A stretch of DNA of 64,000 bases from Chromatocurvus halotolerans (GCF_004340525.1 NZ_SLWX01000004.1:248001-312000), one strand, 5' to 3'; positions 1-9,085 are shown, counted from the stretch's first letter. The notes: generated by a model not told the origin, from the letters alone. Made by a program: numbers and translations.

Positions 1-689
1 GCGCCATTCTGGCGGTACTGATAGTCTTCATTGTCCTGTTCCCGTTTGCCAATGACATCTACGCCTTTGTCTCGGAACCGCTGCGCTCCATTCTGCCGCC
101 CGGCGCGAGCATGATCGCCACCGAGGTAGCCTCACCCTTCCTGACGCCATTCAAGCTGACCCTGTTTGCGGCAATTTTCATCGCCGTGCCCTATGTGCTC
201 TACCAGGCCTGGAGCTTCATCGCCCCCGGCATGTACCGGCACGAGAAGCGCCTGGCAATCCCGTTGCTGGTGTCCAGCATCGCACTTTTCTATGCCGGCG
301 CGGCTTTCGCCTATTTCGTGGTTTTTCCGCTGATTTTCGCGTTTTTTACCAGCGTAGGACCAGAAGATGTCGCCATCATGACCGACATCAACCGCTACCT
401 CGACTTTGTGCTGAAGCTCTTTTTTGCCTTCGGTCTGGCCTTCGAGATTCCGATTGCCGCGGTGATCATGATCTGGGCCGGCATCACCACGCCGGAGGAC
501 CTGGCGAAAAAACGGCCTTACATCATTGTCGGCTGTTTTGTCCTCGGCATGCTGCTCACGCCGCCGGACATCATCTCGCAGTCTCTGCTGGCGCTGCCCA
601 TGTGGCTGCTGTTCGAAATCGGCATCGTCTGCGGCCGCATGCTGATCCGGCGCCGGGACGAGAAAGCCGCCGACGACAGCGTGGACTGA
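1..689 (+). CDS. tatC: Sec-independent protein translocase TatC (5' end outside window)
   Basis: Core membrane subunit of the twin-arginine translocase, which with TatB recognises RR signal peptides of folded proteins at the inner membrane. The reading frame is open from base 3, so the gene begins left of the window and about 228 codons are visible. Seen: a long first periplasmic loop ending in PFLTPFKL, then hydrophobic segments IFIAVPYVLYQAWSFIAPG, the typical YRHEKR cytoplasmic stretch, further helices, and the late LGMLLTPPDIISQ motif. These are family hallmarks. The C-terminus is charged and short. tatA/tatB are expected just upstream, outside the window. The ABC exporter gene starts 3 bp after the stop, suggesting co-transcription. 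Confidence 0.95.
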   Translation, partial: AILAVLIVFIVLFPFANDIYAFVSEPLRSILPPGASMIATEVASPFLTPFKLTLFAAIFIAVPYVLYQAWSFIAPGMYRHEKRLAIPLLVSSIALFYAGAAFAYFVVFPLIFAFFTSVGPEDVAIMTDINRYLDFVLKLFFAFGLAFEIPIAAVIMIWAGITTPEDLAKKRPYIIVGCFVLGMLLTPPDIISQSLLALPMWLLFEIGIVCGRMLIRRRDEKAADDSVD

Positions 690-692
690 GCC

Positions 693-2483
693 ATGGCAAC
701 CCGGCCCAAAACCCGCAAACTCGCTCCACTGCTTACCGTTGCGGGCTATCTGCGCCCCTATGGCTGGCGGGTGGCCGGCGCCTCCGCGGCGCTGCTGCTC
801 ACCGCGGGCGCCACGCTGTCTCTCGGCCGCGGCATCCAGATACTGATTGATCGCGGCCTGACCGGTGGCACGGTTGAGGATCTGCGCTTTGCCGTACTCG
901 TCATGCTCGCCATCAGCGCGGTCATCGCAGTTGGCACGTTCACGCGCTTCTACCTGGTTTCCTGGCTTGGCGAGCGGGTCAGCGCCGATCTGCGCAAGGC
1001 GGTGTTCGACAATGTGGTGCACCTGCATCCGGGCTTCTTTGAAGCCAATCGCGCCGGCGAGATCATGTCCCGGCTGACCACCGACACCACGCTGCTGCAG
1101 ACGATCATTGGCTCATCCCTGAGCATGGCCCTGCGCAGCGGCCTCACACTGACCGGGGCCCTGGTGCTCATGTTTCTCACCAACCTCAAGCTCAGCCTGA
1201 TCATTGTCGCCAGCGTACCGCTGGTCCTGCTGCCGATCATCATCTTCGGTCGCCGCGTACGTCGCCTGTCCACGGCCAGCCAGGACAGCATTGCCAACGT
1301 CGGCAGCTATGCCGGCGAAATCATCCAGAACATCAAGGTAGTGCAGAGCTACAACCGCGAGAATTTCGAAAGCGAGGCCTTCACCGGCGAAGTGGAGCAG
1401 GCCTTTGCCATCGCCCGGCGCCGCATCCGCCAGCGCTCCCTGCTGATCGGCGGTGCCATCATCCTGCTGTTCAGCGGCATGGCGGTGATGCTGTGGGCGG
1501 GCGGCAGCGATGTCATTGCGGGCAACATGAGCGGCGGTGAACTGGCCGCATTCGGCTTTTACGCCATCATGGTCGGCAGTGGCTTCGCCACCCTGTCGGA
1601 GGTCTGGAGCGAAGTGCAGCGCGCAGCGGGTGCCGCGGAACGCCTGCTGGAGCTGTCAGGAGAGCAGAGCGCCGTAACGGACGGCAGCGGCCAGGTGCAG
1701 GCGAAAGCCGGGGAACCCGCCAGCATGACCCTGAAAGACCTGGTATTCCACTATCCCTCGAGGCCCGATAACCCGGCGCTTGACGGCTTTACGCTGGAAG
1801 CGGCGGCCGGCCGCAGCCTGGCGCTGGTGGGCCCCTCTGGCGCGGGCAAGAGCACGGTTTTCGAGCTGCTGCAGCGTTTCTACGATCCGGACAGCGGCAG
1901 CATCATGCTGGATGGCAGGGATATTCGCGAACTCAGCCTGCAGGCGTTGCGCTCACAGATTGCCCTGGTGCCACAGCAGCCGGCCCTGTTCACCGGCAGC
2001 GTGCGCTACAACATTGCCTACGGCAAACCGGCGGCCAGCGATAACGAGATAGAGGCAGCGGCGCGGCGCGCCCAGGCCCACGACTTCATCACGCAGCTTC
2101 CGAACGGCTACGACAGCGATCTGGGCGACCGCGGAGTGCGTCTGTCGGGAGGGCAGCGCCAGCGCATCGCCCTGGCCCGTGCAATCCTGCGCGACCCCCG
2201 GCTACTGCTACTGGACGAGGCGACCAGCGCTCTCGATGCGGAAAGCGAACACCAGGTGCAGCAGGCACTGCGGGAGCTCATGCGGGGCAGGACATCCATC
2301 ATCATTGCGCATCGGCTGTCGACCATACTGCACGCCGATACCATTGCCGTGGTGGACGGCGGCAAGGTCATTGCCACCGGGACACATGCGGAACTGCTGG
2401 CGTCGAATCCGCTTTACGCCAGACTCGCGAGCCTGCAGTTCAGGGAGATGGACGTCGCCAGCCCACCGGCGCGGACCGCCTGA
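693..2483 (+). CDS. MsbA-type ABC exporter (fused permease and ATPase)
   Basis: A 596-residue half-transporter with an N-terminal six-helix ABC exporter domain (about residues 15-325) followed by an ATPase domain. Walker A GPSGAGKST lies near residue 380, the signature LSGGQRQRIALARAI near 485 and Walker B LLLLDEATSALDA near 507, followed by the H-loop in IIAHRLST. Such proteins work as inner-membrane homodimers exporting lipids or other amphipathic molecules. Whether this one flips lipid A like true MsbA cannot be told, because lpxK is not adjacent. It sits 3 bp downstream of tatC. Its 3' end overlaps the convergent hemerythrin gene by 44 bp. Confidence 0.9.
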   Translation: MATRPKTRKLAPLLTVAGYLRPYGWRVAGASAALLLTAGATLSLGRGIQILIDRGLTGGTVEDLRFAVLVMLAISAVIAVGTFTRFYLVSWLGERVSADLRKAVFDNVVHLHPGFFEANRAGEIMSRLTTDTTLLQTIIGSSLSMALRSGLTLTGALVLMFLTNLKLSLIIVASVPLVLLPIIIFGRRVRRLSTASQDSIANVGSYAGEIIQNIKVVQSYNRENFESEAFTGEVEQAFAIARRRIRQRSLLIGGAIILLFSGMAVMLWAGGSDVIAGNMSGGELAAFGFYAIMVGSGFATLSEVWSEVQRAAGAAERLLELSGEQSAVTDGSGQVQAKAGEPASMTLKDLVFHYPSRPDNPALDGFTLEAAAGRSLALVGPSGAGKSTVFELLQRFYDPDSGSIMLDGRDIRELSLQALRSQIALVPQQPALFTGSVRYNIAYGKPAASDNEIEAAARRAQAHDFITQLPNGYDSDLGDRGVRLSGGQRQRIALARAILRDPRLLLLDEATSALDAESEHQVQQALRELMRGRTSIIIAHRLSTILHADTIAVVDGGKVIATGTHAELLASNPLYARLASLQFREMDVASPPARTA

Positions 2484-3366
2484 GCAGACGCAGCCGGTCT
2501 CGACGCTCCTGCTCCACGCGCCCCAGGTCGCGGAAAGTGTCGCGGTAGATTTCACTCATGTCCTGCAGCCAGCCCAGACCCAGCCGGGTGTTGTTGACGG
2601 CACAGAGCAGCGGTGCGCGCAGGGGCTGGTCAAGCACGAAGTAGAGAGATTCGCGGGTCGCCGAGGAGAGGTGGTCCAGCGTTGAGACGCGGCCGTTCTG
2701 CCACGCCATTGACAGCACCTCGAAGGACTCCAGCGCTGCCTCGACACCCACCCATTCAGTGACGGCCCCGCGCTCCACGCCGCGCCGAAGGCGCCGGCGC
2801 AGCTTTCTCGCCAGCTGGCGGAACTCGCGCTGGACGCGGCGACCGAACACCGGATCCGACGCCGGATGCAGGCTGTCATCCGCCGCCAGCTCGCGCCAGT
2901 CACCGGGGCCAAGCACGGCATTCAGCAGCGGAAAAACCTCTTCCTCTTCCAGGTTCATGTGTTCATGGGAGCGTCGGATATACTCGCGCCCGAGAGCCAC
3001 CATGTCGCTGCCGGCCGTCTCACCGGAGCGCCAGCCCTCGATGGCGAGCAGCAGCTTGCGCCCGAGGCGGGCCATCTGTTCGTGCTCACGCTGCAGCTCG
3101 CGCATGTCGATCGCGGCATCGGGGTCAAGATCGGCTACGTGATCGTAGATCAGATCTTCCCGGGGATGGTGGAAGCGATCAGGCCACATGACCATGTAAT
3201 CCATGATCTCGTAAAGCACGTGGGGATCGACCAGATCGCCGCGCTCGACTGCGTTGAGCTGTTGCGTGAGCAGGCCCATGATTGCGCCAATATGGCGGTG
3301 CTCTGCGCGCAGCGCCTTCAGCAGGGGCGCGTCGCCAGCGGCGGACGCTGAATCGTGTGCCGTCAT
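2440..3366 (-). CDS. Hemerythrin-like (HHE domain) protein
   Basis: A 308-residue soluble protein. The first 140 residues match the HHE cation-binding pattern: EHRHIGAIM, then a W-x-D-x-FHHPREDLIYDH block, then RRSHEHMNLEEEEVFPLL. The spaced His/Glu residues would hold a di-iron centre. The C-terminal 150 residues are Arg-rich and of unknown function. Family members sense or buffer O2, NO or iron, and the role here is not shown. The gene lies 16 bp before the pnt genes on the same strand, but transcription runs from pnt toward it, so it may be read through from pntB. Its end overlaps the ABC exporter gene by 44 bp tail to tail. Confidence 0.8.
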   Translation of the reverse strand: MTAHDSASAAGDAPLLKALRAEHRHIGAIMGLLTQQLNAVERGDLVDPHVLYEIMDYMVMWPDRFHHPREDLIYDHVADLDPDAAIDMRELQREHEQMARLGRKLLLAIEGWRSGETAGSDMVALGREYIRRSHEHMNLEEEEVFPLLNAVLGPGDWRELAADDSLHPASDPVFGRRVQREFRQLARKLRRRLRRGVERGAVTEWVGVEAALESFEVLSMAWQNGRVSTLDHLSSATRESLYFVLDQPLRAPLLCAVNNTRLGLGWLQDMSEIYRDTFRDLGRVEQERRDRLRLLRRSAPVGWRRPSP

Positions 3367-3382
3367 GCCCGGGCGACGCCTG

Positions 3383-4744
3383 TCAGCTGAACTCGCGGAT
3401 CAGGCCGCCGATGGTTTCCTTGGCGTCACCGAACAGCATCCGGGTATTCTCCTTGAAGAACAGCGGATTCTCGATACCGGCAAAGCCGGATGCCATGGAG
3501 CGCTTGAGCACGAATACCGTGCGTGCGGAATCGACGTTGATCACCGGCATGCCATAGATCGGGGACGACGCCACCTCACGTGCCGCCGGATTTACCACGT
3601 CATTGGCGCCGATGACGATCGCAACATCCACGGTTTCCATGCGCGGATTGATCTCGTCCATCTCCAGCAGCTGGTCATACGGCACATCTGCCTCGGCCAG
3701 CAGCACGTTCATGTGCCCGGGCATGCGCCCTGCCACAGGATGGATACCGAAGTTGACCTCGCAGCCATTTTCCTCGAGCAGCTCACACAGTTCCTTGACC
3801 ACGTGCTGGGCCTGGGCGACCGCCATGCCGTATCCCGGGATGATGGCGACATTGGTTGCCGCTTCAAGAACGTAGAAGGCATCCTCCACCGAGATGGGTT
3901 TGACCTCGCCCTCGATCTCCACCGTCTCGTCACTGACAGCGGTGAAGCCACTGAACAGGACATTGCTGAGGGAGCGGTTCATCGCCTTGCACATGATCTG
4001 CGTGAGAATAATGCCCGAGGCACCCACCAGCGAGCCGGCGACGATCAGGATATTGTTGTTCACCGCAAAACCCGCCGCACAGGCCGCAAGACCCGAGTAG
4101 GAGTTCAGCAGGGAGATGACCACGGGCATGTCCGCACCGCCGATCGGAATGACCAGCATGATGCCGAACAGCAGCGACAGGCCAATGACCGTATACAGCC
4201 ACACCGGATCGGAGGGTGTCAGGCAGAACATGATGGCGCTGGCGACAATGCCGATAACAATCAGGGAGTTGACGATCTGCTGCCCCTTGAAAGTGACGGC
4301 ACCGCTGCCGATCGTCTCGCTGAGTTTGCCGTAGGCAATGAGCGAGCCGGTGAAGGTCACGCCGCCGATCAGGATGGACAGCACAACCGTTATCAGGGTG
4401 AAGGTGCCCACCGCACCGCTGATCGCCGCCGCGCCCACGAGGAGACTGGCCATACCGCCGAAGCCATTGAACAGCGCCACCATTTCGGGCATGGCGGTCA
4501 TCTGCACCAGGCGGGAGGCCGTGGCGCCAATCAGGCCACCGATCACGAAGCCGCCGAGGATAAAGCGGTAGTCGACAATGCCCTGATCGGTTAGGGCAGC
4601 GACAATGGCGATCAGCATGCCGATCGCGGACAGGGTGTTACCGCGGCGCGCCGTGCCCGCAGAGCCTAGTAGCTTCAGGCCAAAAATGAACAGCGCCGCC
4701 GCAACGACGTAGGCAATCTGAATACCGAGTTGCGAAGATTCCAT
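3383..4744 (-). CDS. pntB: NAD(P) transhydrogenase subunit beta
   Basis: A 453-residue membrane subunit of proton-translocating transhydrogenase, which uses the proton gradient to reduce NADP+ with NADH. Roughly nine hydrophobic segments fill residues 5-270. The C-terminal soluble NADP(H)-binding domain III follows, with IIPGYGMAVAQAQH, VNFGIHPVAGRMPGHMNVLL and a late SMASGFAGIENPLFF block. Length and motif order are those of PntB. It starts 2 bp after the pntA2 stop, making the third gene of a pntA1-pntA2-pntB operon on the minus strand. Confidence 0.96.
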   Translation of the reverse strand: MESSQLGIQIAYVVAAALFIFGLKLLGSAGTARRGNTLSAIGMLIAIVAALTDQGIVDYRFILGGFVIGGLIGATASRLVQMTAMPEMVALFNGFGGMASLLVGAAAISGAVGTFTLITVVLSILIGGVTFTGSLIAYGKLSETIGSGAVTFKGQQIVNSLIVIGIVASAIMFCLTPSDPVWLYTVIGLSLLFGIMLVIPIGGADMPVVISLLNSYSGLAACAAGFAVNNNILIVAGSLVGASGIILTQIMCKAMNRSLSNVLFSGFTAVSDETVEIEGEVKPISVEDAFYVLEAATNVAIIPGYGMAVAQAQHVVKELCELLEENGCEVNFGIHPVAGRMPGHMNVLLAEADVPYDQLLEMDEINPRMETVDVAIVIGANDVVNPAAREVASSPIYGMPVINVDSARTVFVLKRSMASGFAGIENPLFFKENTRMLFGDAKETIGGLIREFS

Positions 4745-4746
4745 GT

Positions 4747-5028
4747 TCAGCCTCCCCTCTTCTTGAACATGGCCAGCATGCGGTCAGTCACCATGTAGCC
4801 TCCGATAACGTTGATGGAGGCAAGCGCCACGGCCCCCGCGCCCATCCAGTTGGCGAGATCCTGCTGCCCGGTGCCGGCGAGGCTGATAGCGCCCACGACC
4901 GTGATACCGGAGATGGCGTTGGCGCCGGACATCAGCGGCGTATGCAGCGTGGCAGGCACCTTGTTGATCAGCTCAAAGCCGACAAAAATCGATAACATCA
5001 GGATAAATGTGAGAAATACAGCTTCCAT
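4747..5028 (-). CDS. pntA2: NAD(P) transhydrogenase subunit alpha part 2 (membrane part)
   Basis: A 93-residue protein of three hydrophobic segments, including FILMLSIFVGFELINKV, TLHTPLMSGANAISGITVVG and a C-terminal helix ending in KKRGG. It corresponds to the membrane tail that is fused to PntA in E. coli. The split arrangement (three genes) is known from Rhodospirillum rubrum and many marine proteobacteria. It lies 2 bp before pntB and begins 1 bp after the pntA1 stop, so the three are certainly co-transcribed. Confidence 0.93.
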   Translation of the reverse strand: MEAVFLTFILMLSIFVGFELINKVPATLHTPLMSGANAISGITVVGAISLAGTGQQDLANWMGAGAVALASINVIGGYMVTDRMLAMFKKRGG

Positions 5029-5029
5029 G

Positions 5030-6172
5030 TCAGTCCCCTCCCGCCTGCAGTTTCGCTATGGTTTCGTTCACCACCTCTCCGGCGTGGGTAATGACGCAGC
5101 CGGACTGGATGTCGTGCTCCAGATCTATGCTGAAAGCCTTGGCTTCCTCGTCCCAGCAGTCATCGACCAGGTTGAACAGATTGCTGGCGTACATATGGCT
5201 GGCATCGCGACAGACAAAATTCGGCAGATTGCCGTAGCCGATCACCGTTACGCCGTTCACCTGGACGATCTCGTTCGGCACCGAACCTTCGACGTTACCC
5301 CCCGTCTCGGCGGCCATGTCCACCACGACCGATCCGGGCTGCATGCCCTCCACCATATCGCGGGTGACGATGACCGGCGGCTTGCGCCCGAAGACCTGGG
5401 CCGTGGTGATCACCACATCCGATTCCGCGATCACGGCTTTCTGTGCCTCGCGCTGCTTGTCAATCTGCTCCGGGGTCAGCTCCTTCGCGTAACCGCCCGC
5501 GGCCTCACCGGTTTCGCCGAGGTCGATCTCGAGAAAGGTCCCGCCCAGTGATCGTACCTGCTCTGCAACCACCGGGCGCGTGTCGAAGGCCGTCACCCGG
5601 CCTCCCAGTCGCTTCGCCGTGGCAATGGCCTGCAGACCCGCCACCCCGGCACCGATAACGAAGATCTTGGCCGGCTTCAGCGTACCTGCCGGGGTCATCA
5701 TCATCGGAAAGATTCGCGGCAGGTTCATGGCGGCCAGCACCACCATGACATAACCCGACAGGTTTGCCTGGGAACTCAGCGCATCCATTTTCTGACTGCG
5801 CGTCGTCCGTGGAATCATTTCCATGCTTATCGCCGTGACACCCTGCTCCCTGAAGCGTGCGATCAGCTCGTGCTCGTTGAACGGGTCGAGATAGCTGATG
5901 TGGATACAGCCTTTCTTCATGCTGGCAATTTCCTCCAGCGCCGGCTTGCGGATGCGCAGCAGCATATCGGCGGAGGAAATCAGTGCCTCGCGGTCGCTGA
6001 CGACAGTGGCGCCGGCGTCGCTGTACTCGGCATCCTGGAATCCGGCCCCTTCTCCGGCACCGGCTTCAATCTGCAGGTCAGCGCCGAGCCGGCACAGCTT
6101 CTTGGCTGTTTCGGGGGTGACTGCAGTGCGATTCTCGCCCGGATGTGTCTCCTTCGGAATTCCTAAAAGCAT
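5030..6172 (-). CDS. pntA1: NAD(P) transhydrogenase subunit alpha part 1 (NAD(H)-binding)
   Basis: A 380-residue soluble domain I of the transhydrogenase, related to alanine dehydrogenase. It opens with MLLGIPKETHPGENRTAVTP, the typical family start. It contains the mobile and core RQD-type region, here SSQANLSGYVMVV, and the dinucleotide-binding Rossmann motif VIGAGVAGLQAIATAKRLG near residues 172-190. It binds NAD(H) on the cytoplasmic face and docks on PntB. This is the first gene of the operon, and its promoter should lie in the 225 bp separating it from the upstream anti-sigma gene, where I see no convincing consensus. Confidence 0.95.
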   Translation of the reverse strand: MLLGIPKETHPGENRTAVTPETAKKLCRLGADLQIEAGAGEGAGFQDAEYSDAGATVVSDREALISSADMLLRIRKPALEEIASMKKGCIHISYLDPFNEHELIARFREQGVTAISMEMIPRTTRSQKMDALSSQANLSGYVMVVLAAMNLPRIFPMMMTPAGTLKPAKIFVIGAGVAGLQAIATAKRLGGRVTAFDTRPVVAEQVRSLGGTFLEIDLGETGEAAGGYAKELTPEQIDKQREAQKAVIAESDVVITTAQVFGRKPPVIVTRDMVEGMQPGSVVVDMAAETGGNVEGSVPNEIVQVNGVTVIGYGNLPNFVCRDASHMYASNLFNLVDDCWDEEAKAFSIDLEHDIQSGCVITHAGEVVNETIAKLQAGGD

Positions 6173-6397
6173 GTGAGTTGTTACCCCGTCTCTTCTGGTA
6201 TTGTTTGCTGCGCCCTCTGGAAGAGGTCGCCGGCTCCCACTGATAACGCCTGCAATGCCAGGCCGGCTGATACAGAGCCAACCGCTGGCTGACGCGACTT
6301 TATCACAGGGAGAGTGAACGGTATAAGCGGACCTGCCGCCGACGTGTCCTGCCTGCCCGCCGCCTGACCGGACAACGGGCTCGCGGCGAGGGCGGCT

Positions 6398-7057
6398 TCA
6401 GCCCGCGTGCAGGCGCAGGAAGGGGTTCATCCAGCGGTATTTCCAGCCGGTGAAGCGCAGGGGGGCATCGAGTACCGCCAGACAGATACAGTCCTGATCC
6501 GCCAGGGCCTGTGGCGCGTGCTCGTCTTCCTGCCGACGATACGTGAAATCACCGGGATGGTAGGTGCCGCGATCATCGCTGAACCCGCCCTCGAGGATCA
6601 ACGTCATTTCGCTGCCGCGGTGACCATGATCGGGAATCACCCCGCCGGCCTTGATGTGGTAGAGCGCGAACTCGTAGTTGGGGTCGCCGGTCTGCAGTCG
6701 GGTAATGCGCAGAGCATCTGTCACCTTGCGCCAGGGCAGGTCGGAAAAGTCGCCCTGCATCAATCGCTGAAGGAGTGCCGGCGTGGCGTTACTGCCCGCC
6801 TGATCGGCCGGACTGCTGTGATGCAGCGGCGCCTCTTCATCGAGCCGCGCCAGCACACGATTGAGCAGGACGTCGCCGACCGGCACGGGATCGGCCGATT
6901 CAAACAGCGCCGTGCCGATATTCTGCAGCTGAACAACGCTGTGCCGGCATTCGGCGCAGTAGTTGAGGTGAGCAGCAACGCAGGCGGACTGCGCTACCGA
7001 GAGTGATCCCGCCGCGTGCTCGGTGAGCAGCTCCAGCTGGGGGTGAAAAGTCGCCAT
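6398..7057 (-). CDS. chrR: ChrR-type anti-sigma factor with zinc ASD and cupin domain
   Basis: A 219-residue zinc anti-sigma factor predicted to hold the adjacent ECF sigma factor inactive until singlet oxygen or organic peroxide is sensed. The N-terminal anti-sigma domain shows His5, His30, Cys34 and Cys37 (HLNYCAEC), the zinc ligand pattern of Rhodobacter ChrR. The C-terminal half is a cupin with IPDHGHRGSEMTLILEGG and a later His in the EDEHAPQ block, equivalent to the second zinc site. I chose ATG 7057, which begins MATFHPQ, rather than an upstream ATG inside the sigma gene. It starts 4 bp after the sigma stop, so the two are translated from one message. Confidence 0.9.
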   Translation of the reverse strand: MATFHPQLELLTEHAAGSLSVAQSACVAAHLNYCAECRHSVVQLQNIGTALFESADPVPVGDVLLNRVLARLDEEAPLHHSSPADQAGSNATPALLQRLMQGDFSDLPWRKVTDALRITRLQTGDPNYEFALYHIKAGGVIPDHGHRGSEMTLILEGGFSDDRGTYHPGDFTYRRQEDEHAPQALADQDCICLAVLDAPLRFTGWKYRWMNPFLRLHAG

Positions 7058-7061
7058 TTGC

Positions 7062-7661
7062 CTATACCCTCTCGAATTGAACCTGCAGCTTCTGGATAGC
7101 CAGTCGCACGCGCGACTTGACGGTTCCAAGTGGCAGGTCAAGCTCGGCTGCAGCCTCGGCGTGGGATTTCCCCTCCATGTACACCTTGGCCAGTATCTGC
7201 GTCTGGTCAGCCGGCAAATCTGCCATCATTTCTCTTATACGCTCGCCACTGCGTTTGGACTGCAGCTGGGCAAACGGCTCTTCGCCATCCTGCTCCGGCG
7301 TGAAGTCCTCAGCCGCCAGCGGCGTGTCAAATTTCTGCAGACGCCGGAACATGTCGGTGCGACAGTTCCGGGCAATGGTGTACACCCAGGTGCTCGCGGC
7401 GGCTTTTTCGGGGTTGAACGCACCGGCCTTCTGCCACACCTTGAGCATGACTTCCTGGACGAGCTCATCGGCATGGGTTGCCGACATGGTCGATCCCGAC
7501 AGCGCAAACGCCTTGATCAGGGGGGCGAAATGCCGGAACAGCCGGGTGAAGGCAGCGCGATCCTCGTGCTCCGCAATCTGCGTCAGGCACTCGCTCCACT
7601 CGTCAGTGCGTCGTCCGGTCGGTGCCGTCCACACGTTCTGTTTCTCCCCCACGACCTGCAT
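7062..7661 (-). CDS. rpoE: ECF sigma factor, RpoE/ECF11-like
   Basis: A 199-residue group IV sigma factor. Region 2 includes DELVQEVMLKVWQKAGAFNP and STWVYTIARNCRTDMFRR, which bind core polymerase and the -10. Region 4 has a helix-turn-helix in HAEAAAELDLPLGTVKSRVR, which reads the -35. I chose ATG 7661 because the autogenous promoter at 7694-7722 lies just upstream and leaves no room for the longer frame. The paired ChrR-like anti-sigma factor and the linked FAD/DUF1365/Cfa operon place it with the singlet-oxygen-responsive ECF11 group known from Rhodobacter and Caulobacter. That functional assignment is by family, not shown here. Confidence 0.9.
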   Translation of the reverse strand: MQVVGEKQNVWTAPTGRRTDEWSECLTQIAEHEDRAAFTRLFRHFAPLIKAFALSGSTMSATHADELVQEVMLKVWQKAGAFNPEKAAASTWVYTIARNCRTDMFRRLQKFDTPLAAEDFTPEQDGEEPFAQLQSKRSGERIREMMADLPADQTQILAKVYMEGKSHAEAAAELDLPLGTVKSRVRLAIQKLQVQFERV

Positions 7662-7693
7662 TATTGGTGCACTCCTGCATATTGACACGTTAT

Positions 7694-7722
7694 CCTTACG
7701 CCGCACAGGCCAGACCGGATCA
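7694..7722 (-). promoter_or_regulatory. ECF11-type promoter of the sigma/anti-sigma operon
   Basis: On the minus strand TGATCC (7722-7717) is followed by exactly 18 bases and then TAAGG (7698-7694). The Rhodobacter sigma-E consensus, as I know it, is TGATCC-N18-TAAG. The predicted start point is near 7687, about 25 bases before the sigma ATG. This implies autoregulation. Confidence 0.8.
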
Positions 7723-7737
7723 GACGGGCGCGCGGTC

Positions 7738-7766
7738 TGATCCAGCAGATCGCCGTGAACGTAACC
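7738..7766 (+). promoter_or_regulatory. ECF11-type promoter of the FAD/DUF1365/Cfa operon
   Basis: On the plus strand TGATCC (7738-7743), 18 bases, then TAACC (7762-7766). It has the same -35 and spacing as the divergent promoter only 16 bp away. The predicted start point is near 7772, which leaves the upstream in-frame TTG at 7777 almost leaderless and favours the TTG at 7828. Confidence 0.75.
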
Positions 7767-7827
7767 CAGACTGTGTTTGCTCACTTGCATGACACACTGC
7801 CAACAGCAACCCGGGAGAGCATCAGCA

Positions 7828-9081
7828 TTGGATATTGCCGTCATTGGCTCTGGCATTTCGGGGTTAGCATGCGCTCACTACCTGAGCCAGGGGCACCGGG
7901 TACACGTCTTCGAAGCGAACCGACAGGTCGGCGGCCATACCGCAACAGTCGACGTTGAGCTCGGCACGCGCCGCTATGCCATCGACACTGGCTTCATCGT
8001 TTTCAACGACTGGACCTATCCGGAGTTCATTGCCCTCATGGAAGAGCTGGGCGTCAGCAGCAAGCCCACCACCATGGGGTTCAGTGTGCACGATCGTGAG
8101 CGCGGGCTGGAATACGCGGGCAGCGGACTGCCGGCACTGTTCGCCCAGAAGCGCAACCTCGTCTCGCCCCGCTTCCTGGCCATGGTCAGGGATATCCTGA
8201 AGTTCAACCGCGCCGCCGTTCGCGACCTCGAATCCGGCGCCGTCGCCGACGACGCCACCCTCGGCGACTACCTGAACGAGAACGGTTACAGCAGCAGTTT
8301 CCGCCACGACTATCTGGTGCCCATGGCCTCGGCAATCTGGTCATCGGACTGGCAGGCCATCGAGGCGTTTCCGCTGGCGTTCTTCCTGCGTTTTTTCCGC
8401 AACCACGGTCTGCTGTCGATCACCAACCGGCCGCAGTGGCGCGTGATCGAGGGCGGATCGCGGGAATACCTGCGACCGCTGTGCCAGCGTTTCGAAAAAC
8501 GCATCCATACCGGATGCGCGGTCACCGCCATCCAGCGCGGCGAGGACGCCGTGACGCTGCACTTTGCGAATGGCGAGCCCAGAACCTTCGATCAGGTGGT
8601 TATCGCCACACACTCGGATCAGGCGCTGGCCATGCTTGGCGATGCGTCACAGGATGAGCGCGACATCCTTGGGGCGCTGCCTTACCAGTCCAACGATGTG
8701 GTCCTGCACACGGACACACGCCTGCTGCCGACCCGAAAAATCACCTGGTCAAGCTGGAATTATCGCCTCGGCGTCGACGAGGGCCGCGCGATCGTCACCT
8801 ACAACATGAACATACTGCAGGGCCTGACAGCGCCGGAAACCTTCTGCGTGACTCTCAACCACAGCAGCGCCATCAACCCGAACAAGATCCTTGGACGCTT
8901 CCGCTACGATCACCCCGTGTTCTCCCGGGAAGGTATCGCCGCGCAGCAACGCTGGCAGGATATCAACGGTACAAGGCGCACCTGGTACTGCGGCGCCTAC
9001 TGGGGCAACGGCTTCCACGAGGACGGCGTGGTCAGTGCGCTGCGGGTTGCCAGGACCCTGGCGGATGCGGGGGCGCACTGA
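7828..9081 (+). CDS. FAD-dependent oxidoreductase (amine-oxidase-like), stress-operon member
   Basis: A 417-residue flavoprotein. It begins MDIAVIGSGISG with the GxGxxG dinucleotide motif at residues 7-12, then EANRQVGGH and, further on, TGFIVFNDWTYP, typical of the NAD(P)/FAD-binding family found beside DUF1365 and Cfa genes. I chose TTG 7828, which has GGGAGAG about ten bases upstream and puts the flavin motif at the usual place. In-frame TTG 7777 and ATG 7789 are alternatives. It is the first gene under the ECF promoter at 7738. The probable job, by analogy with the Rhodobacter sigma-E regulon, is modifying membrane acyl chains with its two downstream neighbours. The substrate is unknown. 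Confidence 0.85.
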   Translation: MDIAVIGSGISGLACAHYLSQGHRVHVFEANRQVGGHTATVDVELGTRRYAIDTGFIVFNDWTYPEFIALMEELGVSSKPTTMGFSVHDRERGLEYAGSGLPALFAQKRNLVSPRFLAMVRDILKFNRAAVRDLESGAVADDATLGDYLNENGYSSSFRHDYLVPMASAIWSSDWQAIEAFPLAFFLRFFRNHGLLSITNRPQWRVIEGGSREYLRPLCQRFEKRIHTGCAVTAIQRGEDAVTLHFANGEPRTFDQVVIATHSDQALAMLGDASQDERDILGALPYQSNDVVLHTDTRLLPTRKITWSSWNYRLGVDEGRAIVTYNMNILQGLTAPETFCVTLNHSSAINPNKILGRFRYDHPVFSREGIAAQQRWQDINGTRRTWYCGAYWGNGFHEDGVVSALRVARTLADAGAH

Positions 9082-9085
9082 CACC

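Noticed and set aside
3254-4594. A 446-codon plus-strand open frame
   Set aside because: Antisense to pntB, rich in His/Arg/Asp as expected of shadow frames; pntB motifs are unambiguous on the other strand.
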